From: Isoetes taiwanensis
Lineage: Eukaryota > Streptophyta > Lycopodiopsida > Isoetales > Isoetaceae
Direction: 5' to 3'
Assembly (NCBI GenBank): GCA_021234155.1
Contig: JAJEKV010000049.1
Span: 4,245,487-4,309,486 of the forward strand
Length of the DNA: 64,000 bases
Positions 21,900-33,285 of this stretch are shown here, piece after piece. The position numbers were made by a program, and so were the translations under genes. Position 1 is the stretch's first letter, and each line of letters opens with the position of its first letter. The notes below the pieces were generated by a model that worked only from the letters and a program-made list of their open reading frames with translations, was not told the DNA's origin and searched no databases.

Positions 21900-24800
21900 A
21901 GGAAGCGCCGGAGGGCGTGGGGAAGCCATCGGGCCTGAAAGTGATCCTCACGGAGTGAGGACGGGCACCATTATGGTAATCGGGCCGATGAGATCCCCGC
22001 GTGATTGAAGAGCTTGAGGAGTGTTTTGGCCAAGGGCGTGATCGGCATCTATAAGAAAGCGAGAGCGACCATGTCTTCAAGGGGCGTGGGCGCCTCAAGA
22101 AACGCATCGACATTCCATGAGGAGACAGTCAAGGCCAAAGGCACCGACGCCGCATTTGGATTGCAAAGAAAAATGGGGACGCCGATTTAAGGAGCTTAGC
22201 AAAATGCATTTGAGGGCAGCGCAAAATCCCGCTTGAAGATGGACGTAAGGATCGTGAGGTGGAGGCATTCCGCAAGAAGGTGTTGAGACCATGAAGCGCA
22301 TCCGCGGGCCGTTGCCAACCACGCCATTAGCAATGTAGATCCAATTGGTGGTGTTGTCCAGAGTGGCACCTTCTTCCCAATGTGAGCGGGCGAACAAAAC
22401 GCGGATCCCACCCGAGATCCGCCGAGATCCGAGGTGGTGTCCACCGCATGACCATCCATGACCTTGGTCCAAAAAGGAAGGCGCCAATCGAAGTCAGAAC
22501 CCGGGCGTGGAGGTACGCCTGGGGAAGCATAGGGAGAAGGAACCATGCCCGTGGGCGTTGGTTGCCAGGATCTCCCCGAATTGATCGACAAGATCCGGAT
22601 CAAGTGCCCCGACACCAACGATCCCAAAGAGAAGTAGAGTCGAGAGTTGACAGGAGGGCTATCCCATCCCGGTGGGGACCGCCTTGCTATCCAACGTAGC
22701 TTGTAATCGATTGTAACCAGCGAGGTGTCGTGATATAAATTTGTGCATAGGGAAGATCTTCTGGATGTCCTAGATACTTCCTAATTTGTTGTTGGGCTTC
22801 GCTTGCCGAGAGATAAATGATTGGCAAGCTCGTGCATGTACCCTCGATGAAGAGTTTGGGTCCGAAAGCAGGATCCGCAAGATATGGATTGTTATCCCCG
22901 GCACCCATTGCACGTGGGGTCACCGAAAAGCCGGGCGTGGCCCATTTCCAAAGTTTTTCCGGTATCACCCCGATAGAAATCATGAAAGATGTAAGCCATG
23001 GGCTGAACCACTCAAGGTGAGAAAGTCCGATCGGGCACGTTGTATGAGATCAAAGACGACAAGGGCACAAAGACAACCCTTTGTCCTCAATGGAGAGTTC
23101 GCCAAATTCAAGAAAATCAGACCGCCGCTGGGATATCCATTGGGGCCATCGGGCCGCCGCGCCACTTTGAAAGAAAGAGGTGGCGCCGAGCAACCACATA
23201 ATCATGATAGCAGGAGGGAGCCGGGAAGTCAACCGGCATTCGCGGAAGAATTGCGCCTCGGGCGCCAAGTTTTGCTTGAGCCTCACCGCCAGATCAATAG
23301 CTTGCCGCAAATGTTGTTCGAGATCACGGATCCGATTGTCCCGCTCGAGTAGCAGGCGGATCGGGTCACGGACCCGCTTCGAGAAGGATTGACCTGGGAG
23401 GAAGATTTCCCGGTGTATTGAGACGGGCACACGCAATCCTCTGGGCCATCTAGTATTTTTTCGCTTCGCACCTCCGTAAGCCGATCTTGAAGAGAGGTGA
23501 GCCGAGAGGTCCGTGGTAGAAAGCCGAGCCGCCAAGGAGGCGACTTGAGCGCCCCGGCTGAAAGATTTTGAACTTGAGTGCTGAAATTTTCACACAGTTC
23601 GAAAGTACAAGGCATTGAGTTTAGCAATATCTCAAGGCCCTTGGTACTCGGGAGAGCGCTTTGGACTTGTTGTGCTCCAATAAAGTCTGAATTTTGACCG
23701 GAGCTCAGCCCGCTGATCCGCGAGTTGGCTGACTTGAGCTTGTGTACTTTTGAGATCCTGCATGAGCCTGTAAGAGAGCTTCATGCTTGTCTTGAAGTTT
23801 GGCCTCCAAAGTTGCAACTTGGGCAGCTTTTTGAAGGTCTTGGTGTACCGCATCGAGGCCTCGAGTGCTCATGGAACCCCCGCCATAAGAGCGCCTTGGG
23901 ATTCTTGTAACTTAAGAGCAGCAGCTTGAGCATCCTGGCCGACATCGATACAACAACCGACGAGGGTGTTGTGGTGGTGGAGCCGGCCGCTTGCCCCGGG
24001 TTTGGGAGGTCCGGGAAAAATGGTGTGAAGTGGATGGTGTAGCGGAGGAGGAAACAAAGGACATGAGTGTGACGTGGTCATGACGTGGGAAGACGGGCGT
24101 GAAGTGCCAACTTGGTGAGTGATTGGAAGGGAGCTACTGAGTGGAATTATGAGAATTTGGTGGTGTGGGAGGGAAGTAATGACAGATGAGGGCTTGAAAG
24201 TGCCCTCCCACGTAAAACTTCAGAAATGGAAGTGGTACCCGGCTAAGGCGGTCCATTTCTTGGAGAAGACGATAGAACATCATTTGGGGCCAATCTATGT
24301 GGTGTTTGGAGTGTGTACTTGTTGGAGGACCAGGTTATAGAAAGGTTTATTGATATGGGTGTTCTTGATAGAATACCCAAGGAATTTTCGCCACGTAAAT
24401 TTAACAAAGGTCTCGTGGAGGCTTGTCGATATTGGTCGACGATGGACATTGGCGTGATAAGCAGGTGCACCAAACTCGCGTGACATCAATATCCTCAGAT
24501 AGCAGACCATGATACACAAGGAGTGTGCAAGGGAATATGAAATACCTCGAAATCAAATGTTGAGTCAATGAAATAGTGGTGCCATCGACCACAAGTGGTG
24601 TAACCTTATGGCCGTTAACGATATTGGCGATGAACTGCCGCGAATGGTCGATTTGGAGCCGGAAGTTCCATTTGAGAGAATTCAGAAAGCTGGTGTCGCT
24701 CAGCCGACTTCTTTATTTGGGCCAACAAGGGCTTCACCTGAAAGTGGGCGCCAAGAAAGATACAGATGCAAAAAAGGGCCGGATCCTTGGGAGCAAAGAG

Positions 24801-24900
24801 TTTGAAGTGTAGAAAATCTTGGGGCAGCCATGGGAATGATGTGCGTAACTAAGAGGGATGCCAAAGGCGGAAGACGAAAAGTCGAAACCGGAGGAGGAAG
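21900..24900 (-). CDS. Element 2 ORF3 (broken frames)
   Basis: Counterpart of 7400-10400. Retained blocks include DGTTISLTQHLISRYF (24545-24592), IDVTRVWCTCLSRQCPSSTN with PRDLC (24401-24500), FTWRKFLGYSIKNTHINKPF (24340-24430), the coiled coil (23050-23900), PYLADPAFGPKLFIEG, IRKYLGHPEDLPYAQIY (22687-22860) and ANGVVGNGPRMRF (22250-22330). These blocks recur in both elements although neither has an intact frame, which supports a real protein on the minus strand. Its identity and function are unknown beyond the resemblance noted for element 1. Confidence 0.6.
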
Positions 24901-25656
24901 GCGCAGAGGAACGAAAAGGTTTGTTTTAGGGCGCACAACCGAGGCTAAGAGGTATGAAGAGTGCGAAACCGGAACCGTTGATGGTGCCTGTGTGTCAAAA
25001 GATGAAGAAGGGTATTGAGAGGCAAAAATTTGGCTAAGTCCCAAAAACGTAAGGGAGAAGCAATGAACGGTGAGGATGAGACGGTAAGAAAGATCGGATG
25101 TGACAGATGGCAAAGGACACCCATTAATGTTCGGGCGTGGAAAGAAGGAATGGCATTCAATGCGGCAACTCGGTGGGATATCATTAAAAGGAATGTGTCG
25201 AAGGTACCATGGCTAGATATGCGGCGGAGAACAGATTCTCATTTTAGAAAAAAATTTTGCATTGCAAAACACGTTGGCGATTTGTGTGATTGGTCCACGC
25301 CGACAAGGAGTTCCTCGCCATTGGCTATATAAGACTAACCGAGAGAAACGAAGGCATCCGATGGCGCCGCGATGGGCTGCCTGGCTTGAACGAAGATTGC
25401 ACAATGCCCACTAACCGCCGTGAGTGGATCACTTGTAAGATGAATTGCGGATCTGGCGTTGCCACAACCGGGTGGCATTCGTGATGGACGGCTGGGTGTG
25501 CCGGGATGGTGAACATCCCGACCAAGACCAACGGGATGGAGGTGGTTCTCGCATCTGCTATTTGGGATCCGGGAAAGTAACCTCTACCATCTCCTCGCAT
25601 CACCCTCTGCTCCGAACCCGGAGTAGAGGGTTTTTCCTCGTAGGACTTAGTAAATA

Positions 25657-25717
25657 GGGCTCTGAGCCCGTTTTTGTATATAGGGCAGTGCCCATAGCGG
25701 ATAGCTGGGCTGCGCCC
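25657..25717. promoter_or_regulatory. Three GGGC/GCCC hairpins, element 2
   Basis: GGGCTCTGAGCCC (25657-25669), GGGCAGTGCCC (25683-25693) and GGGCTGCGCCC (25707-25717), matching the trio of element 1. Upstream, a plus-strand TATA-type gctatataag lies at 25324-25333. Confidence 0.5.
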
Positions 25718-25762
25718 ACATTTTGTAAAAAAATCTCCACTATAATATAATCTACCGCCTTT

Positions 25763-26869
25763 CTAGTCACTTTCTGTGGTGTTTGCTTCTTGAACTGTCT
25801 CTGTGTGTTGATGTTCACTTTCTGTGTGATGAAATGCTTTGAGACGAAAACCATTAACCAATGTAGGTAATGGAGTGCCATCTAACTCAGCTAGTTGGAA
25901 AACGCTTGGTCTAACCACGTGAACAATTTGATAAGGGCCAAGCCAACGAAACTTGAGTTTACCCGGAAAATTTTTGTACCTGGAATCATAAAGAAGAACC
26001 AAATCTCCTTCTTTGAATGTTTTTGTCTTCAAACGGTTGTCATGTAAAGATTTTTGCAATCGTTGTCCATGAAGAACACCTAATATAAGCATCCCTTGAA
26101 GTTCATCCAACCTTTCTAACCGATAGACCCGTTCTTTGAGAGTACCGGTGGTGGATTATGAGCAAGAGCTGCTTGAAAACGGAGTGTTGGAAGGATGTAT
26201 TCAAATGGCATGAGAGCTTCCCCGACCATAAACCAATTTAAAAGGAGTGTGACCGAAAGCAATCTTGAAACAAGTATTGTAGGCCCAAAGAACAAGAGGG
26301 AAGTTTTGTCCGCCAAATGCAAGGGAAGCGCCACAAATTTTCTTGAGAATGGTGACCGAGTTTTGTTGGTGCTTTTCGCCAACCCATTGCCTTGAGGATA
26401 GTAAGGTGTGCTCTTGTGATGATGTATCGGGAGATAATCCGTCAGCTCTTTGATAGTATGATTGATGAAATGAACACCACGGTGCCACCCAGCTCAGGCG
26501 GGGCAGCTAATCGCGTGATGATTTGTTGATAGAGGACTCTAGCCGCGGCTTGCAGCAGTTGTTGTCCGGAAGTGCACAAGCTTCCGCCCATTTGGTGGCG
26601 AAGTCGGTGAGAACCCAGAATGTATCGCACACGAGTGTGCCTCGCAGAGGATCTATAGGTCCCACAAAGTCCATTCCCCATTTCTTTGAAGGGAAGTGGC
26701 GGGCGACGGGCGCCAAGGGAAGAGCGCCACGGGCGTGGGGCCCCACCCGGCTGGCAAAGCGCCACACGCGGGGCGTGGGCGTGAGCATCTTTGAAGAGCG
26801 TGGGCCAATAATACCCGGGCGAGAAGGATTTTGGCGCGGCCGTGGTGTCACCATGAAAATGACCACCAC
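25763..26869 (-). CDS. Element 2 pol: integrase (broken frames)
   Basis: The C-terminal part is open over 25763-26110 (LVLLYDSRYKNFPGKLKFRW, LGPYQIVHVV). Core pieces KKWGMDFVGPI and DFATKWAEACALP lie at 26550-26720. PQGNGLAKSTNKT (26360-26400) again has Lys at the expected catalytic Glu (26374-26376). The zinc-binding part is at about 26780-26900. Confidence 0.9.
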
Positions 26870-27168
26870 CGAGCCCTTGATGAGCTTCTCAACAATGTCC
26901 GAACTTCATGAGGTAGAACACTGTTTGGCCGAAGGATGGTGTCCTTACCCTTTTGTAGAGATGTCCGCAACCATGGTGTAGTCACGGACCTCTCTGAGAA
27001 ATTGATGGCGACGGGATTGTCGCCAAGGTGAGAGAGCGCCTCGCCTTACGGTGGAAGAGCACCCGTGAGGAGGTAATCGCTGAAAATCATGGAACCAATG
27101 TGGTGTTGCCGTGACTAAAAAGAGTTGAGCATCGTGGAAGGCGCCCCGAGACCCCTCGTTGCGGGGGA

Positions 27169-28330
27169 TCATCCGTGTGGATGCGTGAAAGATAATCCGA
27201 ACAACATGAGATTTGCCACCTTTATGAACGATTTCAAAAGGAGCAAATTCTTGGAGAAGAAGGACCCAACGAGCAATGCGCCCGTGGGCGTGGACTTGTT
27301 GATCAAATAGAGGAGTGCTTGATGGTCCACAAAGAACTTGATTTGACTGCCCAAAAGGTAATGACGGAAGCGTTGGACACGTAAAATGAGACCCAAAGCT
27401 TCACGCCCGCGGCGTAATAGTTGCGCCAGCAGAATTGAGTTTCTACCGGGCGAAGCGATTTGGTTTATCGGTGTGTGCATCATATTCTTGAGAAAGAACA
27501 GCTCCAATAGCAAACGCCGGAGACATCGACATGAACGTGAAAGGGCTTGTCCCATTGAGGAGGAACAAGAACCGTGCTCGAAAGTAAGCAAAAAGCTTCA
27601 AATGTTGAAAGCAGCTTCCACCGGGAATTCCAAGCCTGTGTGGATTCGCCACCCGTGAGTTTATGAATGGATCCGCAATGGCTGCCAGTCCAGGTATGAA
27701 GGTGGAGTAATAATTGACCTTCCCGTGAAAGAGCGTGTCTCTTTGATATTGGCCGGTGCTTGAGCCTTGAGCACAATAACCGATTTTGGCAGGATCGGTG
27801 GTGATTCCCCGCTGGTCGACAACATGGCCCAACCGTAACACCGAAGTGACGCAAAAGGTGCATTTCTCGGGATTGAGACTAATGCCGGACTCATCACATT
27901 TCTGGAAGACGAAGTTCCAATTTATCCAAATGGTCAGCCATGGAATCAGAGGGCGAGAAGTCATCTTGAAAAATTTGCAAGAAGGGATTTTCCTTCATGA
28001 AATCATGAAAAACCCGAGAGCATGATGCGTTGAAATGTTGAAGGAGAGTTGGATAATCCAAAAGGAACCACCTTGTAGGCAAAAAAGTGCTTACCTGGTG
28101 GTGAAAGTGGTCTTGAGTTGATCAGATTCTTTGATGGAGATCTGATTGTAGCAGAAAAAACCATCCATAAAAGGAGTACATCTCATGTCCGGCCACTTCT
28201 TCAGAACTTGGTCCGTGGAAGGGAAGTGGAAAATGATCACGCCCGCGGCCCGATTGAGTTTCCGATAGTCTACACTGCACGCGGATCTTACCATTGTGCT
28301 TAAGGGCAATGACGATGGGGCTCACCCATT
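27169..28330 (-). CDS. Element 2 pol: reverse transcriptase and RNase H (broken frames)
   Basis: RT pieces are SPIVIALKHNGKIRV (28270-28325), the palm around SFYGWFFLLQS (a corrupted MDGFSGYNQ, about 28130-28190) and FLQIFQDDFSPSD (27900-28000). RNase H is at 27169-27600 (LRVQRFRHYLLGSQIKFFVD). Here the RT palm motif is damaged in this assembly, whereas element 1 reads normally. Confidence 0.9.
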
Positions 28331-28894
28331 CGAATGTTTGACCTCATAGATCAAACCCGCAAAGAAGGAGTTTGTCAAGTTCCGCCTTGACGCGATCACG
28401 GTAATTAGGGTTGAGCCTGCATCGCCGTTGCTACACCGGTCGGGTGCATCGATTTGGTAGGAATGGTGAGTTCCCCAAGCTTTTGTTGATTCCCCAAGAT
28501 CTTTGTAACTCCGAAGAAAATGTGTTTGAATTTTTTGAAGCAGTGGACGGCCCCTGATACGATAAGGAGCGGAAGGTTTGCAAGAATGCGACAAAGTTGA
28601 TTGTTGCCAACATCCACAATCTCGACTTGGAGTCCGAATATGGGTATGACTTCAGTATCCGGACAATGTGTGCAGGAGGTTGGAGCATAACCGGATGCGT
28701 GGCACTTTGGCGTGGTGAAAAAGAGAGGTTGCTCGGTGTCATCTAGCGTTGGTTGCTTCATGACGGCAGTGTGTACATCAACAGGAGTTGCGGGAGTGTC
28801 GATTAGATTCGAAAAGTGATCAACGCGTTGGATTGGATTGCAAGGAGCGGATAGGGGTCAAGTAAGGCAGCCACAAACTGGTCCCGATCAAGAG

Positions 28895-29918
28895 TCATTT
28901 CTCCCCAAGGATCAAAGATATTAGGGGTAGGGATGACAGAGGCATACCTCGCAGTGGAGCCTCCGAACTTGATAAATATTCGAGCTTCTTCGAATCGATT
29001 AATCCGAGAGAGAGGGTTCCGCGATTGTCAATGTAAAATGATCCCCGCTCGTTTGCAAGTCCATGGTGGCATTGAGATGACCATCGTTGATGACTAACCG
29101 GTCCGCGGGCCCAAGAATGGATACTCTTTGCCCGGCGGAGAAAAGGTCCGCCTACCAAAGATTTCATAGTCACCGGATCTTCGCCGGCTTTCCACACTCC
29201 AAATTCCATGGGAAAGCCGGAGATCACCTATGTTGATGTGAAGAATAGGTGTGACGCCTTTGAGGTCTCGTGGATGTGGCCATTAGCCAATTTGATGTCA
29301 TATGGGGCACGAAAGAGTTGTGTGATGCCCATTTGTTTGCGGAGTTTATCCGTGATGAGATTGACTGCACTACCTCCATCGATTTGAACATGGTTGACTT
29401 GCTGATTTCCCACCGTGGCATGGACCGTGGGTGTAGAGGTAGCCACAGCCCCAACTAAAACAGTTGGGAGTGGTAACTGGTCCTTGAGAGCAGGACAGAG
29501 TTTTAAAATGGTTGCCAAGCTTAAAGGAATTTTGATCTTGGCGAGCTCCTCTTGGAGTTCGAGAGGTACATGAGAAAAAAGGATCCGCTGGTTCCACTGG
29601 TGCGGGAGTGCGTGGCAGGGAAGCAGCAACTTCTTTGAGTAAGTCAACCTCGGCTGCAATATTGGGATATGTCTGAGAGCGTGGAGGTTGAGATGTTGAA
29701 GGGGTATCTTGTCTTTGTTGAGCTCTAGTGGTGGCATGAACATTTGCCAATGTGCGGCCTTCAGCAGCTTGCATGAGGTTCAAAATGCTTTGGCTTAACT
29801 TTGGGCATGACATGTGGCATGAGCTTTTCCAAGTCAGGTGCAAAGTGAACCTTTTTTCGTCCCCATGAGGAATGGTGTCAATCGCAAAAGGCGGTGCGTG
29901 CCCTTGAATAATAGTCAA
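28895..29918 (-). CDS. Element 2 pol: aspartic protease and linker
   Basis: A single open frame at 29228-29743 contains QVNHVQIDGGSAVNLITDKL with the protease Asp and KLANGHIHETSKASHLFF, and upstream the linker FMPPLELNKDKIPLQHLN. It is less broken than the counterpart in element 1. Confidence 0.82.
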
Positions 29919-29947
29919 GGGACGTGATGCCTTGGTCCGGCGTGAAA

Positions 29948-31651
29948 CTAAACCAACCCAATTTGACTACCGGACTGGAGGATTAAGTGCCGAAAAATTT
30001 CCTCTTGGGCTTGTTGATCCGGTGAGGTTGATTTTTCGGAGCTGGTTGATAGCGTGATTGCCGAGGGCTCTTGGTGGCTTTTAAGAACTGGTCGGGCCTT
30101 GTTTGCCATTAGCGAGCCGAGTTGGTAAGCCGTGAGGCGGACCGAGGTGGTCCGATTTGTGCCGGAAGCCGCAGACACGAACTTGTGGAAGTTGAGGACA
30201 CGCTGTGGTGGTATGACCCCATTCTTGACAAAGTGATAACACCGAGCTTTAGAAGGATCAAAAGGAGGACGTTGGTTGGATCCCCGTGGTTGGTCCTGTT
30301 GTCGATAGAGTTGCGCGGGCTGCACCAAGAGGTGGCTGAGCGATAGTGCACATTGTGGTCGAGGTGTGGTTTGCACTTGATAAACCATTTTGTTATGGAA
30401 CGGTGTGGGATGAGTGCGAAGTGCACTCTTCCGCGGGCATGATTGCACATGTTGCATCTCTTGCAATGAGGCGGGCCATTGGTGGAGTTGCACTCATTGG
30501 CCAAATGGCCTTGATATTTGCAAATATGGCACCGTGATTTGACCGCTACTGTGGATTAGCGTGTTGAGGCTGAATGTACCGTTTGTGGAACCATGACAGG
30601 TGGAATGAACGGGAGCTCTTGAAGAGCCACGCTTTGGGAGGAAACATTGACGGAGTGATTGACAGTCGATAGCCCCGCCTCCAAAGTTTTTGGACGCAGT
30701 ATTCACCATGAGTCGAATAGCGGAGGAAGTCCTTGGAGAAACCGCACCAAAAACTGCGCTCGTGTAGGGTACTCCTTGAGCTTACTTAGCGTAATGTGAA
30801 GTCGATCCGCAAAATCCGGGCAGACTCAGCGGGCTCTTGTTGAAGTTCATTGAGTTGCTTGAGATGAAGTTGATCATCATCCCGTGGTCCCAGTAATGAG
30901 AGAGAAAAGCAAAGGCGCATTTCGGACCAGTCTTGTTTCCAATGGCTTTTGTTGGACATGAGCCATTGATGAGGAGAGCCACGCAGTGTGGTGGAAAAGA
31001 TGTGGAATTTCAGTTGAGGTTGCGCTGCGTGACCATTTAGGACAGCTAGAGCCTCAAATTCTTCCATGTGGGCCCGAGCACTTTGGTCTAACGGTTTGCC
31101 TTCGTGTTGCCAAAGGTGGGATAAGTCGGCCAGAGTGACGAAAGGTAGATGTGAAAGTCTTTGAAATTTTGGGACAGGAACAGGATAGTGAGGATATTGA
31201 GGTTGAGACGGATGTGGCATTGTGCCCCGACGGACCTCGATGAAGGGGTGATCATGGTTGAGAAACGGGCAAAGCAGGAGCATTGGTTTTGAGATCCGTA
31301 AGGTTGTAAATGTGAAGAGCAAAGTGGGAAACGAGGGGAAAGGATATTCCCGGTAGGCGCAAAGGAGACATGTGGATAGCCGTACCCACCCGGGGAGATG
31401 AGGGTTTGGAAGGAAGAGGCGATGGCTGGAAGAAGAATGATGGATGTAGGCATGTTCAGGGGTGTGAAAGTACGGTTGAGAAGGTTGAGCCGGATAAGGC
31501 CCCCGATAGTGATGAGGGGACTGAGGTTGGGAGCAATGTTTGCACGCTTTGGGGCGGGAACCGGGACGAGACCGACACGAGGGGTGGGTGGCGCGACCGA
31601 GCTCCCTAGATCAAGATGGCCTCCCTCTATGTCATAAGCAGATCCATACAT
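29948..31651 (-). CDS. Element 2 gag: capsid region and zinc knuckle
   Basis: The first ATG, at 31651, gives MYGSAYDIEGGHLDLGSSVA. The capsid-like DLSHLWQHEGKPLDQSA lies at 31080-31140. The zinc-knuckle region and its Cys-rich follow-on are at 30420-30560 (MANECNSTNGPPHCKRCNMC). The frame is open in long pieces (29948-30493, 30786-31322, 31088-31687). Confidence 0.85.
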
Positions 31652-31790
31652 GTCGCGAATAGTTTCGACGCTTGATGGCGCTTCCAAGCGCAGATGCCGC
31701 TCGAGAAAGGAGTTCTTCCGGGCGTGAAATTACAACATGCATATGGCGATGTAAGAAAGTAGGAGAAAATCGACCCCGGCGGCGGCATGT

Positions 31791-32371
31791 TGTTTGGGGT
31801 GCGGGTTGGGAACTCGGAAGATGTTCTCCTCTGTGAGGACCCGTGGATCTAACAGAGAGTCCGGGGGACTATGTCACGGGATTTCTTTGAAAGAGAAGAA
31901 AAAAGAGGAGAACAGAGCAAATGAGAGAAAGATGATAAGCTTCCTTGATATCAATGATGAAAATACATGAGCTCGCTAATAGAGAGAAAAAAAAAAGGAG
32001 ACAAGACTCAAAACTCATCTAAAAACTTATGAGCTAACTCTACTCATATATATAGTACAATGGCCTTGGGCCCAAATATAGACACTGGACCGATCTCAAG
32101 GCCGACTCGAAGGAGGCCTCGATTTGCAGGAATGTTGGCGGTGCCTCTTGAAGTGCCTAGAATCACGCTGACGCTGACGCGGGCGGTGACGGGCCGTCAC
32201 TTGTCTGAGCGGCGCCTCTTGTTGACAGCCAAAGGCTTTGACTGCGTGGTCTGTTGCTTGGTCTTCTGCGGAGCCTTGGATGTCTGACCCGTGGTTGACT
32301 GAGGATCCTTGAGCTTGACCTGGTCTGTCGTATGCATGAATAGTCCTGTACCAGGAGGCACAGGACTAACA
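31791..32371 (-). repeat. Element 2, 5' LTR
   Basis: A 581-bp LTR with TG...CA ends, followed directly by the agcaa target site duplication. On the minus strand the adjoining inner sequence reads ACATGCCGCCGCCGGGGTCG, a candidate but degraded primer-binding site that recalls tRNA-Asp-type priming. Confidence 0.95.
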
Positions 32372-33149
32372 AGCAATTTTGCCTAAACCTCATAGCTTCA
32401 GATGACAATGCCAAGCTCTTGGACTTAGCTAGACCGAATCCATAGAAAGTAGCCGACTCATGACTTGCTGTCAATTTACCTTGATTCTGTGGACAAGGAG
32501 ATTTTGGGTTGCAACGAGACAAACCACACAGTGGGATAGCATTGACAACCATGCCTGGAATTGCTTGCCCTCTTATAGAAACATGAATCCCAACATAGCA
32601 ACATATGGCCTTAGATATGAACATGTCTGTAATGCAAAAGCACAACAACATGCCGAGGCAAAAATGAACAGCAGGCTATCGTTAACTCAAACAGAGAAAA
32701 AGCAAAACGGCTTCAATACATCCTTCCCTGCTCTCAACAGGAAGAAATCTGTAGCAACGAACAAACAACAGTACTCCAAACCAACCCTGAATCTCTCATT
32801 GATAAAGTTGTACTAGATCCTCAAAGATGGGCCACATACATTTTCCATATCAGACTGCTAACATAAATACTATAGAAGAACTTCAGAGCATATATTCTAA
32901 TGCGTAGAGATTCAAACTACTCATCTGGCCATCTCAGTTAGGTAAAATGTATTAAAATTGCGAGGAAGGTTGTAGGCTTGGTTGGGCTGGCGTGCTAAAA
33001 ATAAAGATTAAAAAACCCGCACCTAATTCGCCTACCAGATCTGGCAACCGACATAGCAAATGAAGAAAGACGTGAAACCCTAGTAGAAGCAAGGACTAGA
33101 TGCTCTGTCTAGATAGAGCTTTGGCAATGCTAGATAGGCAATTCTGGCA
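32372..33149 (+). pseudogene. Second Harbinger transposase 5' fragment, remainder after LTR element 2 (and unit right end)
   Basis: Continues the exon broken at 21267. RRFWVATRQTTQWDSIDNHA and WNCLPSYR (about 32490-32580) align with RRFWVCPRRIKPHWDNIDNH of the first transposase. After about 32590 the similarity to transposase ends and the nuclease part is missing, so the gene is truncated. The stretch 32820-33149 shows no gene. Confidence 0.7.
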
Positions 33150-33284
33150 ATGGAGGCAGAGCTATGGGGACTGTCCAGCCGAGAATGGAGTCTAAGATTT
33201 GATGCAGACGAAGAGAGAAACACAAAGCTCTGGATTGATCTGCACAGAGACGCAACCAGAGCGCATAGCACAACAAGATTTTAA
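33150..33284 (+). CDS. Small ORF at the right end of unit A, possible 5' exon of the DRC10-like gene
   Basis: An ATG in good context starts MEAELWGLSSREWSLRFDAD and ends STTRF after 44 codons. It is immediately followed by a second frame, MAMTRCRPLPEEMQEKIRGF (33286 onward), which runs into the DRC10-like exon only if one base is gained or lost in the T-run at 33342-33346. Unit B repeats it (50746-50880) but then diverges. It may be coding or an upstream ORF. Confidence 0.3.
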   Translation: MEAELWGLSSREWSLRFDADEERNTKLWIDLHRDATRAHSTTRF

Positions 33285-33285
33285 T

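Larger units (their letters stand above)
21268..32371 (-). mobile_element. Full-length Ty3/gypsy LTR retrotransposon, element 2 (same family as element 1)
   Basis: An 11104-bp element with LTRs at 21268-21863 and 31791-32371 and 5-bp target site duplications. It is collinear with element 1 over its whole length, including ORF3 and the hairpin trio. Differences from element 1 are numerous but, where I compared the two, sit mostly at CTG/CAG or CG-rich sites. The insertion disrupts the second Harbinger gene of unit A and is absent from unit B. Confidence 0.97.
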